Source: Methanolobus profundi (lineage in GTDB: Archaea; Halobacteriota; Methanosarcinia; Methanosarcinales; Methanosarcinaceae). Taken from it: a stretch of DNA of 64,000 nt. Where the stretch lies: contig NZ_FOUJ01000005.1 in NCBI RefSeq assembly GCF_900114835.1, positions 62,001 through 126,000 on the forward strand, read 5' to 3'. A program made the position numbers and the translations under genes. The notes below the pieces were generated by a model that made no database searches, was not told where the DNA came from, and saw nothing but the letters and a program-made list of their open reading frames with translations. Shown piece by piece: positions 1 to 9,931 of the stretch (position 1 is its first letter; each line of letters opens with the position of its first letter).

Positions 1-1728
1 GGTATCAGCGAATACTATGTATGGTGGCACATCCTGCATCTGGGCAAGGTTCACACGTAGTTCCTTCAATTTGTCGAACAGGGCTCTGTCAGGGTCATCG
101 CTGATCTTCCTGTGAACGACCGAAGGTGATTCGAAAGACTCTTCTTTGAAAGAGGATGTTGTAACCGGTTCATAGTCTTCCTGACATTCTTCATCGATCG
201 ATCTTGTGAAGGTCACCATCCTTTTACCATCTAGAACCTCGTCGCTCTTCCTGTTCAGTTTAAGCAAAGGATAACGGGCACCTTCAACTTTGATAACGTC
301 CTGTCGGACCATTTCCCTTGCCATCTCCAGCCAGGCATCTTTAGTGTGCATGTCTCCCTGGCCGTAGTTTCTGAGAAGATGGTGCTTCTTATCGGTGATC
401 TTCTTGGCTCTGCTGCCTGTGAGCACATCGATGACATGGTTCATTCCAAATCTCTGGTCAAGTTCCCTTATGCAATTTATCATCACCCTGGCCTCAGGTG
501 TTCCATCCACTTCCATGCGTGGCTGGAGGCATACATCGCATTTCCCACAATTATCTTCTAAAACCTCTTCTCCGAAATATCCAAGAAGGACCTTGCGGCG
601 GCAGGTGTTGCTCTCACAGTAATCCACCATGTCATTGAGCTGTTTCAGGGCGATGTCCCTTTCTTCCTTCTTGCCTTTCTGTTTGATGAAATACTCTATC
701 TTATATTTGTCACCACGGCTGAAGAAAAGTACGCATTCACATTCCAGTCCGTCCCTTCCTCCTCTTCCAGTCTCCTGGTAGTATCCTTCGAGGTTCTTAG
801 GTAGGTCATAATGAACAACAAAACGGACATTGGGTTTGTCTATTCCCATTCCAAACGCTATGGTTGCAACGATGATGTCCGTCCTGTCCTTGATGAACAT
901 TTCCTGGTTCTTTGCTCTTTGCTGGTCGGTGAGCCCTGCATGGTAAGGTAATGCATTGAACCCGTCCTTCCTGAGCTTAGTGGCAAGGCTGTCCACTGTC
1001 CTGCGGCTCTGGCAGTAGATTATGCCGCTCTCACCTTTCTTCTTTCTCAGGTATTTCAGCATAGTATGATAGGTGTCCTTCTTTGCCCTGATGCGATAGA
1101 ACAGATTCTTACGGTTGAAACTTGCAACATATGTTGTGCAATCCTTGATCCCAAGCTGCTGAATTGTATCTTCCCTTACTTTCGGTGTGGCAGTTGCCGT
1201 AAGTGCAATAATGGGTACTTTCGGGAACTTTTTCTTCAACATGTTGAGCTTGCGATACTCCGGCCTGAAATCATGCCCCCATTCTGATATACAGTGGCTT
1301 TCATCGATCGCGAAAAGACATACATTAAGACCTTTCAGAAGAGTGATCGTACTGGACATTACCAACCTTTCAGGAGCAACATAGAGGAGTTTTATCTCGC
1401 CTCTTTTCAACTCATCATATATCCGCTTTGATTCGGCAGGTTTCAGAGTACTGTTCAGGTATGCGGCATCAACACCGTTCTCCCGCAGGCTGTCCACCTG
1501 GTCCTTCATGAGGGATATAAGGGGTGATACAACGATCGTGATGCCATCCTTAAGAAGGGCAGGGAGTTGGTAACAAAGAGATTTACCGCCACCAGTGGGC
1601 ATCAGCACAAACGTATCCCGGTCGTTTAGCACGTCATTTATTATGTCCTCTTGGAGGGGACGAAATTCAGAATAACCAAAGTACTTCCGGAGCGTGTCGT
1701 GCATCTTTAGACCATACTTGTTTTTCAT
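1..1728 (-). CDS. recQ: ATP-dependent DNA helicase RecQ (C-terminus cut by window edge)
   Basis: RecQ is a 3'-5' superfamily 2 DNA helicase acting in recombination and fork repair. The reading frame is open for 576 codons and runs off the left edge. In order I see a Walker A motif (MPTGGGKSLCYQLPAL), a DESHC Walker B box, ALTATATP (motif III), HAGL, a motif VI-like stretch (QETGRGGRDG) and the RecQ zinc-binding cysteines (CESNTC, then CGKCDVC). The last visible residues look like the start of an HRDC domain. The ATG at 1728 is chosen because it gives about 14 residues before the conserved FGYSEFRPLQ helicase start; an in-frame ATG at 1704 is an alternative. It is transcribed away from guaAb. 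Confidence 0.93.
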   Translation of the reverse strand, partial: MKNKYGLKMHDTLRKYFGYSEFRPLQEDIINDVLNDRDTFVLMPTGGGKSLCYQLPALLKDGITIVVSPLISLMKDQVDSLRENGVDAAYLNSTLKPAESKRIYDELKRGEIKLLYVAPERLVMSSTITLLKGLNVCLFAIDESHCISEWGHDFRPEYRKLNMLKKKFPKVPIIALTATATPKVREDTIQQLGIKDCTTYVASFNRKNLFYRIRAKKDTYHTMLKYLRKKKGESGIIYCQSRRTVDSLATKLRKDGFNALPYHAGLTDQQRAKNQEMFIKDRTDIIVATIAFGMGIDKPNVRFVVHYDLPKNLEGYYQETGRGGRDGLECECVLFFSRGDKYKIEYFIKQKGKKEERDIALKQLNDMVDYCESNTCRRKVLLGYFGEEVLEDNCGKCDVCLQPRMEVDGTPEARVMINCIRELDQRFGMNHVIDVLTGSRAKKITDKKHHLLRNYGQGDMHTKDAWLEMAREMVRQDVIKVEGARYPLLKLNRKSDEVLDGKRMVTFTRSIDEECQEDYEPVTTSSFKEESFESPSVVHRKISDDPDRALFDKLKELRVNLAQMQDVPPYIVFADT

Positions 1729-1950
1729 GCATATATCTTGCCGGAGTATTTAATTGTCATGTATGCAGGGTGAAAGTATTCGTAACCATGTCTTTCCTGC
1801 TTTCTGTTCTGTATTTGATGCTATTGTGTCCATATATCCTTATTATATTTCTCCGGCAAGGCTCTTATGTCCGGGCGAGCATTAATATGTACGAAATACT
1901 ATCTCAGGGTAAAATCCCTAATAATAATCTCATATTTGGAGTTCTCATTC

Positions 1951-2865
1951 ATGGTAAAAGTAGACAAATTCATTCCTAAGGCAATAGATAAGATAAAAGA
2001 GCAGATAGATGGTCCTGCTATCATCGCACTTTCAGGAGGTGTGGACAGTTCAGTATGTGCTATCCTCGCGCACCGTGCAATTGGTGACAAACTGACGCCT
2101 ATATACATCGACACAGGTCTCATGCGTAAGGGCGAGACCGAGAGGATAAAGGAGATCTTCTCCGACATGAACCTCGAAGTAGTGGATGCAAAGGACCGTT
2201 TCCTTTCAGCACTCGCAGGTATCGATGATCCTGAAGAGAAGCGTAAGGCTGTCGGCGAGGCTTTCATACGTGTTTTTGAGGAAGAGGCAAAGCTTCTGAA
2301 AGCAGAGTACCTTATCCAGGGAACCATCTATCCTGACAGGATCGAATCCGAAGGTGGCATCAAGTCACACCACAACGTAGGTGGTCTTCCTTCTGTAATG
2401 GATTTCAAGTCAATAGTAGAGCCAATAGAGGACCTGTACAAGGACGAGGTCCGTGAGGTTGCCCGTGCACTCGAGCTCCCACACGAGATATCAGAGAGGA
2501 TGCCTTTCCCGGGTCCTGGACTTTCAGTTAGGATCGTAGGCGAGGTAACTGAGGAACTTGTGGATGCCGTAAGGGAAGCTAATGCTATCGTTGAGGAAGA
2601 GCTTGTAGAGCAGTTCAAACCATGGCAGACATTTGCTGCGATCGTCGGTAAAGGAACCGGTGTCAAAGGCGATGTCAGGGTACATGGCTGGATCGTTGCT
2701 GTAAGGGCAGTAGGTTCAAGGGATGGTATGACCGCAGAGGCAATGGAACTTCCATGGAGTGTTCTCAGGAAGATCGAGTCAAGGATCACAGCAGAGATCC
2801 CATCTGTTGCAAGGGTCCTGTATGATGTCACACCTAAGCCACCTGCAACGATAGAGTTCGAATGA
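1951..2865 (+). CDS. guaAb: GMP synthase subunit B (ATP pyrophosphatase subunit)
   Basis: This subunit adenylates XMP and aminates it to GMP with ammonia from a separate glutaminase subunit, the archaeal split form of GuaA. The P-loop-like SGGVDSS motif lies at residues 28-34 and the conserved [11 protein letters not shown] stretch starts the C-terminal dimerisation domain. The protein ends in [11 protein letters not shown], typical of GuaA. A longer frame opens at 1867, but the ATG at 1951 follows a GGAG box at 1938-1941 and gives 304 residues, the usual archaeal length. The glutaminase subunit is not in the window. A radical SAM gene follows 27 bp downstream. Confidence 0.93.
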   Translation: MVKVDKFIPKAIDKIKEQIDGPAIIALSGGVDSSVCAILAHRAIGDKLTPIYIDTGLMRKGETERIKEIFSDMNLEVVDAKDRFLSALAGIDDPEEKRKAVGEAFIRVFEEEAKLLKAEYLIQGTIYPDRIESEGGIKSHHNVGGLPSVMDFKSIVEPIEDLYKDEVREVARALELPHEISERMPFPGPGLSVRIVGEVTEELVDAVREANAIVEEELVEQFKPWQTFAAIVGKGTGVKGDVRVHGWIVAVRAVGSRDGMTAEAMELPWSVLRKIESRITAEIPSVARVLYDVTPKPPATIEFE

Positions 2866-2892
2866 TCTTTAATTAAATTCAGAGCAAGGCAG

Positions 2893-3933
2893 ATGTCACT
2901 TAACAAAGCAGTTCTTGATATTCGTGAACGCCAAAGGATAAAACCCTCTCCTACCGACCGGCCTGCGGCAGCATGGACCGGTAAGGACCTTCTGGGTACT
3001 GAAGAGATAGACACCATAACCATCATCTTCAAAACATCCGGATGCTGGTGGGGTAAGGCAGGCGGCTGTACCATGTGCGGCTATGTCTATGACAGTGCTC
3101 AGACCGAACCATCTGATGATGACCTGATGGCTCAGCTTACAAATGCAATGCGCAAAGCATCCGGGTTCGAGAAGTTCATGGTCAAGATCTTCACCTCAGG
3201 TAGTTTCCTTGATATAAGGGAGATCCCTCTTGAAGTTAGGCACAGGATACTTTCAGAGCTTGATGCTGATGAGCGTATCGTTAAGGTACTTGCTGAGACC
3301 CGCCCTGAGTTCGTGACAGAGGAAAATGTCAGGGATTGTGTGAATGTCCTTCAGAACACTGCTTTTGAAGTTGCAATGGGTCTTGAGACAAGTTCTGATG
3401 AGATCCGCAAGCGTTCCATCAATAAAGGGTTCACATTCAAGCACTTCACAGATGCCGCAACTGCGGCAAGGAACAATGGCGCAACAGTAAAATCATATCT
3501 GATGCTGAAGCCGCTATTTTTGTCAGAGAAGGAAGCACTGGAAGATATTGTGAAGACCGTGCGCGATGCAGCACCGTATACAGATACGTTCTCTATCAAC
3601 CTGTGTAATGTCCAGCGCGGTACTTACGTAGAGTATCTGTGGGACAGAAAACAATATCGTCCGCCATGGCTCTGGAGCATAGTGGATATATTGCAAAGGA
3701 CAAAGAAGGAGTTCCCGGACATGATCATCACGTCCGATCCGGTTGGTGCTGGTTCTAAAAGAGGACCGCGTAACTGCAGAGAATGCAGCCATGCAGTGGC
3801 AGATGCCATCCGTTTGTTCTCACTTACACAGGACCTTTCATGCCTTGAACGTCTGTCATGTGACTGTAAGGATCTGTGGGAACAGGTTCTGGAACTTGAT
3901 GACCTGACCTTTGGCAGTCCTATCCTTGACTAA
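2893..3933 (+). CDS. Radical SAM protein, likely archaeosine-synthase partner RaSEA (TIGR01210 type)
   Basis: A 346-residue radical SAM enzyme. An early cysteine cluster (GCWWGKAGGCTMCGY, spacing C-x7-C-x2-C) probably binds the 4Fe-4S cluster and S-adenosylmethionine, followed by an Elp3-like barrel with KIFTSGSFLD and ETSSDEIRKRSINKGFT stretches. A second cysteine group lies near the C-terminus (NCRECSHA, SCDC). The pattern matches the archaeal family assigned to archaeosine formation on tRNA G15, where RaSEA works with ArcS; that assignment is from family memory. It probably shares a transcript with guaAb. No arcS is visible here. Another radical SAM tRNA-modifying role is possible. Confidence 0.7.
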   Translation: MSLNKAVLDIRERQRIKPSPTDRPAAAWTGKDLLGTEEIDTITIIFKTSGCWWGKAGGCTMCGYVYDSAQTEPSDDDLMAQLTNAMRKASGFEKFMVKIFTSGSFLDIREIPLEVRHRILSELDADERIVKVLAETRPEFVTEENVRDCVNVLQNTAFEVAMGLETSSDEIRKRSINKGFTFKHFTDAATAARNNGATVKSYLMLKPLFLSEKEALEDIVKTVRDAAPYTDTFSINLCNVQRGTYVEYLWDRKQYRPPWLWSIVDILQRTKKEFPDMIITSDPVGAGSKRGPRNCRECSHAVADAIRLFSLTQDLSCLERLSCDCKDLWEQVLELDDLTFGSPILD

Positions 3934-3977
3934 TAGAACAATTAAATTTAAGTTAATATCAATTTTGAGATGAGTTC

Positions 3978-4871
3978 TCACTCATCTTCTTTTTTATAGA
4001 CCATTGTGCCTATTCCGGTATCTGTGAACAGTTCCAGTAATATTGAATGGGATACGCTTCCGTCTATGATATGTATCTTCTCGACACCGCTTGTGACTGA
4101 TATGGAGGCACTTCTCATCTTGGGGATCATTCCGCCTGATATAAGTCCGCTGTCTACCATATCTTCTATCTCATCGATAGGTACTCTTGAGATGCGTGAG
4201 CTCCTGTCATTGATATCTCTCAGAAGTCCGGGTACATCGGTCATGAGGATGAGCTTCTTGGCCTTTAATGCTGCTGCCAGATCGCCAGCTACGGTATCTG
4301 CGTTGATGTTGAGTGCTTTCCCATTGATGTCCATGGCTATCGGGGATATCACTGGAATGTAATCTTCCCTGATCAGTATGTTGATCAGCTCAGTGTTGAT
4401 TATCTCTGTATCGCCGACCCATCCAAGATCTACCTCGTGCTCAACGTTCTCTATCATGACCTTCTGAGATGGCTTTTTCTTTGCTATGATCGTCTTTCCA
4501 TCCTTCCCGGAAAGCCCTACTCCTTTAGCACCATGTTTTCCGAGAAGGGCAACTATCTCTGTGTTGATGTTACCTACAAGGACCATGCGCGCGATCTCAA
4601 GTGTCTCATCGTCTGTTACACGAAGGCCACCTACGAATTGGGACTCTTTGCCCATGCGCTTCATCTTCTCTGATATTTCAGGGCCGCCACCATGGACTAT
4701 GATGGGATGTATCCCTACAAATCTCAGGAGAACGACATCCTGCATGATGTCACTCATAACTTCCGGATTGACCATTGCATGGCCTCCGACCTTGATCACC
4801 ATTATTGAGTCATGGAACTCTCTTATGTATGGTAAAGCCTCGATAAGCACATTCTCGCGATTCAGTGTCAT
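3978..4871 (-). CDS. argB: Acetylglutamate kinase
   Basis: ArgB phosphorylates N-acetyl-L-glutamate with ATP, the second step of arginine (ornithine) synthesis, in the cytosol. The 297-residue product has the amino acid kinase fold: KVGGHAM near residue 27, the glycine-rich HGGGP at residues 60-64, LRVTDDETLE, and the C-terminal SGGMIPKM with a conserved lysine. It converges on the radical SAM gene with a 44 bp gap. A short ArgA-like acetyltransferase that could supply the substrate lies 5 kb away (9932-10384) and is not in the same operon. Confidence 0.95.
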   Translation of the reverse strand: MTLNRENVLIEALPYIREFHDSIMVIKVGGHAMVNPEVMSDIMQDVVLLRFVGIHPIIVHGGGPEISEKMKRMGKESQFVGGLRVTDDETLEIARMVLVGNINTEIVALLGKHGAKGVGLSGKDGKTIIAKKKPSQKVMIENVEHEVDLGWVGDTEIINTELINILIREDYIPVISPIAMDINGKALNINADTVAGDLAAALKAKKLILMTDVPGLLRDINDRSSRISRVPIDEIEDMVDSGLISGGMIPKMRSASISVTSGVEKIHIIDGSVSHSILLELFTDTGIGTMVYKKEDE

Positions 4872-4990
4872 GATATATACCTGCGGTTGATCTATTGTCC
4901 GGTGATCTGTTCGGTTAGATGCCCGGAGCTACTAGTTAATATGCTCAATTGATTTAAAAGTTATTTCAGGTGCAGTAAATAGTAATGATG

Positions 4991-5029
4991 AAAAACAGAT
5001 ACAAAACAAAAAGACCCATTTGATGGGTC
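4991..5029 (-). terminator. Intrinsic terminator of the MC1 gene
   Basis: On the minus strand a 7-bp stem (5013-5019 with 5023-5029, GACCCAT/ATGGGTC, three-base loop) is followed by a T-rich run over 5012-4991. It begins 12 bp after the MC1 stop codon. Confidence 0.8.
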
Positions 5030-5040
5030 CTTTATGAAAT

Positions 5041-5331
5041 TCAGACTTTTTCAAGCTTTTCAATGCCAACCTTCTTTACAAAAGGCTTATTGATCTTGTC
5101 AGGCATCCAGTCAGGCTTGTTCTTAGGTGCTGCAACCTTTTCTTTCCAGCCTTTGAATACGTGTACCTTCTTGGTTCCACGCTCGCGGAGTCTTATCTCC
5201 TCTGGCTTTGATTTTGTTCCTTTACTCCTGTTTGCCACTTTGAGAGCAGCCTGTCTTGGCTGTTTCCCTGTGAATACCCCGTGTTCATTTCCTTTCTTGT
5301 CTCTTAACACAAAATTTCTTGCTTCAGACAT
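5041..5331 (-). CDS. Non-histone chromosomal protein MC1
   Basis: MC1 is a small basic monomeric protein that wraps and sharply bends DNA in Methanosarcinales and haloarchaea, where it stands in for or complements histones. The 96-residue product matches the family almost throughout: NFVLRDKKGNEHGVFTGKQP at the N-terminus, then AALKVANRS, RLRERGTKKVHVFKGW and the PDWMPDKINKPFVKK tail. The ATG follows a good ribosome binding site (GAGGTGAC). A TATA-like ATATATA/TTATATAC stretch lies at about 5377-5400. It is monocistronic with its own terminator. Confidence 0.95.
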   Translation of the reverse strand: MSEARNFVLRDKKGNEHGVFTGKQPRQAALKVANRSKGTKSKPEEIRLRERGTKKVHVFKGWKEKVAAPKNKPDWMPDKINKPFVKKVGIEKLEKV

Positions 5332-5761
5332 GATGTCACCTCGTAATCATTATGCGATTACCACTGGTATTCGTATTTAGTATATAAGGTATATATATTT
5401 TTCTTTTAATGTTGTCTTTTGTTCTTGTTTTGTAGGATATATCACAATTTGTGGCCACATTTGATACTCAATATGGATGATTTATTATATTATTTGCATT
5501 TTGTCTCCTGATGTCGGAGAGCGGCATGTGGCAACATGTCAAGTTAACTTGATTTATTATATGGCACTATATATGCGGTTCTAGTGGCATATGATACTGT
5601 ATTTACGCATTGTATCTCCTTATATGTATACTTTGTTTTGTTTTATCTTTGTAGTTATTTAACACAACATTTACATGTGATGACTCCCTTTCAGCATGAT
5701 ATAATTACTAGATGCCATTATTGAATGGTTCATCACCTTTTGAATTCTAGAGGTTATTATA
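5332..5761. promoter_or_regulatory. Divergent intergenic region between MC1 and mptA
   Basis: A 430-bp AT-rich spacer. On the minus side, TATA-like sequence at about 5377-5400 fits an MC1 promoter. On the plus side several AT-rich stretches lie upstream of mptA, with no clear single TATA box. No ORF, tRNA or strong hairpin was seen. Confidence 0.55.
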
Positions 5762-6718
5762 ATGGAAGTCCCTGTTGTTAAACTACCAGATATACAGGCA
5801 AACAAGCCGCAGATACCTATTAACCTGACACGTGTCGGTGTTACCAATGTCAAAAAACTCGTTCAGATCAAGAGGGGGGACAAGCGTCCGATCATCCTCA
5901 TCTGTACTTTTGATATATTTGTAGACCTTCCTTCCCATCTGAAAGGTGCTAATCTGTCACGTAACTTCGAGGCAGTGGATGAGGTACTCGAAAAGGCTGT
6001 CAACATGCCTGTATATGAGATCGAACAACTGTGCAGCGATGTTGCCCAGAGTCTCCTGAAACGCCACGAATATGCAACTCGTGCAGAGGTTATCCTCAAA
6101 AGCGAGTATGTCGTCAAGAGGGAGTCACCTTCCACAAAGATGGAGTGCCAGGAAGTCGTTGAGATATTCGCTGAAGCGATCGCAATGCGTGAGGATGTCG
6201 AGAACATGATCGTCAAGAAGCTCATCGGTGCAGAAGTGGTGGGAATGACCGCATGCCCATGCGCACAGGAGATCATGAGGGATAACGCAAGGAAGGAACT
6301 GGAAAAGATAGGTGTGGATGACAAGCACATTGCAGAATTCCTCCACAGAGTTCCAATGGCAACTCACAACCAGCGTGGACGCGGTATAATCTCTATTGAG
6401 GTTGTTGGCAATGTCTTTGTATCTCTTGAAACTATCATTGAGATCATTGAGAAATCCATGAGTTCCAGTGTATTTGAGCTCCTCAAGCGCTCAGATGAGG
6501 CAATGGTGGTCCAGACCGCACACAATAATCCTAAGTTCGTAGAGGACTGTGTAAGGACAATGGCAAAGAATGTTGTCAAGGACTTTGAACATCTTCCTGA
6601 TTCCGCAGTTGTTACCATCAAGCAGATCAATGAGGAAAGTATCCACAGGCACAATGCCTTTGCTGAAAGGATTGCAAGCCTTGGTGATCTTCGTCTTGAG
6701 ATCTCACAGGATGCTTAA
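5762..6718 (+). CDS. mptA: GTP cyclohydrolase MptA (archaeal Fe(II)-dependent, FolE2-like)
   Basis: MptA converts GTP to 7,8-dihydroneopterin 2',3'-cyclic phosphate, the first step of methanopterin (sarcinapterin) synthesis. The 318-residue protein has the T-fold FolE2/MptA signature: [15 protein letters not shown] at the N-terminus, the conserved cysteine in TACPCAQ (residues 163-169), and [11 protein letters not shown] (about 198-208), whose histidine takes part in metal or substrate binding in the family. The usual C-terminal HNAFAERI is also present. A DUF2098-like gene follows 57 bp downstream and may be co-transcribed. Confidence 0.94.
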   Translation: MEVPVVKLPDIQANKPQIPINLTRVGVTNVKKLVQIKRGDKRPIILICTFDIFVDLPSHLKGANLSRNFEAVDEVLEKAVNMPVYEIEQLCSDVAQSLLKRHEYATRAEVILKSEYVVKRESPSTKMECQEVVEIFAEAIAMREDVENMIVKKLIGAEVVGMTACPCAQEIMRDNARKELEKIGVDDKHIAEFLHRVPMATHNQRGRGIISIEVVGNVFVSLETIIEIIEKSMSSSVFELLKRSDEAMVVQTAHNNPKFVEDCVRTMAKNVVKDFEHLPDSAVVTIKQINEESIHRHNAFAERIASLGDLRLEISQDA

Positions 6719-6775
6719 CTATTAATCTGTTCGGATCAATATAATCATCAGAAGTGAAATAACAGGAGTTATGTC

Positions 6776-7093
6776 ATGGATGAGCCAGTAACGATCGAAG
6801 CTCTGGGTATGGATGGCAACCCTATCGAAAAGGGGTCTGTTGTCAGGTATATAAGCACAGGCACTGTAGGCCGTGTCATCGATATCAAAGAGGATGAGGA
6901 CGGTATCTGGGTACTGCTGGACAGTAACGGGCTTTTCTACAAACCTGAAACACTTGTCTCTGCTGACGAAAGTGATCTTAAGGAAGAGATGGCCCTTCGC
7001 ACATCTGCAGAGGATGCGGAATCCTATATGCGCACCTATGTTACAGATGATGAAGCAGGATATGACATCGGACAGGTTACAGGCGGCGGCTAA
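6776..7093 (+). CDS. DUF2098-like small archaeal protein
   Basis: A 105-residue acidic protein of unknown function. Residues about 18-60 form a small barrel-like segment (GSVVRYISTGTVGRVIDI, then WVLLDSNGLFYKPETL) resembling DUF2098 of methanogens. The C-terminal third is charged and ends in a glycine-rich tail. It lies just after mptA, which hints at a shared transcript but does not give a function. It could be a nucleic-acid-binding SH3-like protein; that is inference. Confidence 0.7.
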   Translation: MDEPVTIEALGMDGNPIEKGSVVRYISTGTVGRVIDIKEDEDGIWVLLDSNGLFYKPETLVSADESDLKEEMALRTSAEDAESYMRTYVTDDEAGYDIGQVTGGG

Positions 7094-7125
7094 CCGCCTA
7101 GCTGCCTATATTTAACTTTTTAAAA
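7081..7125 (+). terminator. Hairpin terminator overlapping the end of the DUF2098-like gene
   Basis: A 6-bp GC stem (AGGCGG 7081-7086 with CCGCCT 7094-7099) has the TAA stop codon in its loop and is followed by T-rich sequence. It lies between two convergent genes. Confidence 0.6.
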
Positions 7126-7147
7126 AAAGAATAAGTTAAGTTATTAC

Positions 7148-8089
7148 TTAGATATAGCCTTCTTTTTCAAGTAATGTGAGTGAGCGGATCCATTCTCCTT
7201 TTGGTTCTCTGGAAGTTCCCACTACGAGTCTTTTTATGTCTCCGACCTGTTCTACAACTCCCTGAGCTTCAATTATCTCTCCGGGAAGCGCCTGTCCTGC
7301 GTAGGTGTGAGTATAGGAGAGTACATGGTCTATCTCATCATGTTCTACTTTGTATACCGAAGGGCTATCAAAGGCAAGATCTGCATTTGTGACCTTTGCT
7401 TCTATTTTCATGGTCCCGATATCCTCTCCTCTGAGAGTTGGTTCCTTTATCTGTTCCCAGTCACGTACAAAGAGCAGATCGAAATATGTTCCTTCAACCA
7501 TTCCACGGTTACCTTTTCTCTTCTCATGAAGGATGAACTCTTCGAATGATATCTCAGGTATACGTTTGTTGTATATCTTTTCCCACATCTTCATGTCGAT
7601 ATCTTCTATGGGTCCTGGCTCTGCCTTTGCTTTTGCAATGGCATCCCTTGCAATGAACCATTCTTTTCCATATACAACAAAATCGATGTCAGATCCTTCA
7701 TTTTGAAGTCCCGGGAGGAGTGAACCGGTAACGCCCATCATGTCCCTTGGGATCCCTGCCTTCTCAAGTACATCTACCACGGTCTTTACTCTGCTGTCTG
7801 TGTTGTACAGTCCTTCAATGGCGCTGTTGGGCGGGAGTACTTTCTTAATCTGGTCCTCAGGCACCACGTGGACATCCTCTACCCATTCAGGGCGGTTCTG
7901 GCGCATGAAGTCAAAAGCCACATCAAAATCATATTTCTTGTAGCGTTTGCCGTTAAGTTCGCGCTCGCCATTCTCATCAGGCACGTATCTCATTGTTGAC
8001 CTGATGCCATGCGGATGAAAATAATCGGAAACTGCAAAGATCCAATCATCTTTTGTAACAAGGAAATCCCTGAGTCTGGTTTTTATCAT
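7148..8089 (-). CDS. Nucleotidyltransferase-domain protein (pol beta superfamily, COG1665-like)
   Basis: A 313-residue protein with a central polymerase-beta-type nucleotidyltransferase motif: GS at residues 122-123 and the metal-binding pair D134/D136 in EGSDIDFVVYG. Residues 1-115 form a unique N-terminal region rich in aromatic and charged residues. The C-terminal third is a small beta-rich segment (GEIIEAQGVVEQVGDIKRLVVGT). Methanogens annotate relatives as DNA polymerase subunit beta, but no polymerase activity is implied; tRNA- or nucleotide-directed transfer is equally possible. It is divergent from the M20 gene. Confidence 0.75.
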   Translation of the reverse strand: MIKTRLRDFLVTKDDWIFAVSDYFHPHGIRSTMRYVPDENGERELNGKRYKKYDFDVAFDFMRQNRPEWVEDVHVVPEDQIKKVLPPNSAIEGLYNTDSRVKTVVDVLEKAGIPRDMMGVTGSLLPGLQNEGSDIDFVVYGKEWFIARDAIAKAKAEPGPIEDIDMKMWEKIYNKRIPEISFEEFILHEKRKGNRGMVEGTYFDLLFVRDWEQIKEPTLRGEDIGTMKIEAKVTNADLAFDSPSVYKVEHDEIDHVLSYTHTYAGQALPGEIIEAQGVVEQVGDIKRLVVGTSREPKGEWIRSLTLLEKEGYI

Positions 8090-8288
8090 GTTTAGCCTTC
8101 CTGATGCTGATCCGGCAGTTCTCTGATGGCTTGCCGGTAATTATTTGTACAGGTAAACTGCCATTTTACATAAAAATAGTGCTGATAATGTTCTGTCCGG
8201 CACACGTGTTATTGGTATTCTGGCATTGGTATTATATTTACAATAGCATGTTCTTATTATGCTTATTAAAGGCTGCAAGGTGAAATGA

Positions 8289-9479
8289 TTGTTATCATTT
8301 GAAAATTGGGTACGGGATATCCGGCGTGAGTTCCATCGCAACCCTGAACTGAGTTTTCATGAATATGGGACACAGGCACGTATCATTTCTATTCTGGAAG
8401 GGTTGGGGATAGAATGCAGGAAGATCGCAGATACAGGAGTTATCGCAGAGGTAAGGGGCGGAGGTCCCGGGCCATGTATTGCCATACGTTCCGATACGGA
8501 TGCACTTTCGGCACACGAGTCTCTGACAAAGTTCAATGAGGATTACATTTCACAGAAACCTGGTGTTATGCATGCATGTGGTCATGACGGTCACATGGCT
8601 ATCGTTCTTGGAGTTGCCCGACTTATAAAGGAAAGGCGCAGGGAGTTCTGTGGGTCGGTAAGGTTCATCTTCCAGCCTGCTGAAGAAATACCTCCGGGGG
8701 GTGCGGTCAGGGTAATAGAGGAAGGTGGTCTTGAGGGTGTGGATGCTATCATCGGTCTTCATATATTCGGGGATGTGGATGTAGGTACCATTAACATACT
8801 TGCAGGTCCTTTCATGGCCAATTCAAATCGCTTCACCGTAAATATCACTGGGAAGGGTGGTCATCATTCGACACCTGATATGTGTATCGATCCGATCCTT
8901 GTCATGTCAGAGTTCATATCTTCCCTCAACCCACTGGTATCTCAAAAGGTATCTCCTTCTGATCACGTACTGGGTTTTGGTACCATAAATGCAGCAGGTC
9001 AGTTCAACAGGTCTCCTGATGAGGTTGAGCTTGTAGGGAGTTTCAGAACATTCGATGATGGTGATATTGATGTAATAGAGGGGACAATGTCATCGATCCT
9101 CGATTCGCTGATGGATTCCTATTCTGTCGAAGGCATTGAAGGAGTTCCCTCATATGATCTTAATATAGAGCGCGGCTATCCTGTCCTTTTCAATGATCCT
9201 GTTTTCACAGGCTCTGCATCCAGATTATTGAAAAACAAGTTCGAAAAAGTGAACACACATGTTGAACCGATATTCGGTGCTGAGGATTTCGCCTATTATC
9301 TGCAGGAGGTCCCTGGTGTGTATATGGTCATAGGGACACGGAATGTTGAGAAAGGTATCGTAGAGGGAAATCATTCTTCAAGCTTCGATATAGATGAAGA
9401 TATTCTTGTTATGGGAGTTGACATGCTTTATTCTATAGCTGTGGATTTCCTGAAAGGTCCGGGAGCATATCTTGAATGA
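8289..9479 (+). CDS. M20-family amidohydrolase/metallopeptidase (IAA-amino acid hydrolase type)
   Basis: A zinc-dependent amidase or carboxypeptidase that cleaves N-acyl amino acids or related amides. The 396-residue product has HACGHDGH at residues 95-102, the catalytic PAEE at about 130-133, a GKGGHHSTP lid-domain stretch and a C-terminal HSSSF motif. The start is TTG at 8289, preceded by AAGGTGA at 8277-8283. The nearby ATG at 8285 would give only five codons, so TTG is preferred. The stop overlaps the next GNAT by 4 bp, so the two are translationally coupled. The substrate cannot be read from the sequence. Confidence 0.88.
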   Translation: MLSFENWVRDIRREFHRNPELSFHEYGTQARIISILEGLGIECRKIADTGVIAEVRGGGPGPCIAIRSDTDALSAHESLTKFNEDYISQKPGVMHACGHDGHMAIVLGVARLIKERRREFCGSVRFIFQPAEEIPPGGAVRVIEEGGLEGVDAIIGLHIFGDVDVGTINILAGPFMANSNRFTVNITGKGGHHSTPDMCIDPILVMSEFISSLNPLVSQKVSPSDHVLGFGTINAAGQFNRSPDEVELVGSFRTFDDGDIDVIEGTMSSILDSLMDSYSVEGIEGVPSYDLNIERGYPVLFNDPVFTGSASRLLKNKFEKVNTHVEPIFGAEDFAYYLQEVPGVYMVIGTRNVEKGIVEGNHSSSFDIDEDILVMGVDMLYSIAVDFLKGPGAYLE

Positions 9480-9913
9480 GCATTGTTCCATTCTCTCCTG
9501 AATATGCATCTGCTGCAAAGTCCTTCGTACTTGACGTTCTTGCAGGTGAAGGTTTTGAGTATGATCCATTGAAGGATTCTGATCTTGATGACATTGGGAG
9601 GAGATATTCTAAAAAAGGCGGGGCTTTTTTCATGTACCTTCATGATGGCAGTGTTGTCGGGACATCTGCTGTAAAGGGCCTTGTTTCCGGTGTCTGTGAG
9701 ATCAAAAGGCTTTATGTTAAAAACGAATGTCGTGGAAAAGGGATCGGCTCAGCAATGTTCGGTAAAGCTCTTGAGCATGCAAAAAAGAACTTCTCTTGTA
9801 TCAGGCTCAAGACCGACCACACACTTGAAAGGGCCATTTCAATTTATCTGAATAATGGCTTCAGGATCGTAAAAGAAGAGAATGGGGTAATTTATTTTGA
9901 AAAGGTCCTTTGA
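9476..9913 (+). CDS. GNAT-family N-acetyltransferase
   Basis: A 145-residue single-domain acetyltransferase. The acetyl-CoA pyrophosphate-binding loop is CRGKGIGSAMF at about residue 82, preceded by the beta-4 strand (CEIKRLYVK) and followed by NNGFRIV. Its ATG lies inside the stop of the M20 amidohydrolase (ATGA overlap). This suggests paired action, for example one gene acylating and the other deacylating an amino compound; that pairing is inference. The substrate is unknown. Confidence 0.85.
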   Translation: MSIVPFSPEYASAAKSFVLDVLAGEGFEYDPLKDSDLDDIGRRYSKKGGAFFMYLHDGSVVGTSAVKGLVSGVCEIKRLYVKNECRGKGIGSAMFGKALEHAKKNFSCIRLKTDHTLERAISIYLNNGFRIVKEENGVIYFEKVL

Positions 9914-9931
9914 TGGGGATGATATGTGGTC

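Noticed and set aside
1867-1950. N-terminal extension of GMP synthase subunit B
   Set aside because: It is not protein-like for the family. ATG 1951 has a GGAG box and gives the normal length.
1899-3074. Long minus-strand frames (142 and 248 codons) opposite guaAb
   Set aside because: They are antisense shadows of guaAb and the radical SAM gene, rich in Ser/Thr/Pro from complementary codons, with no family features.
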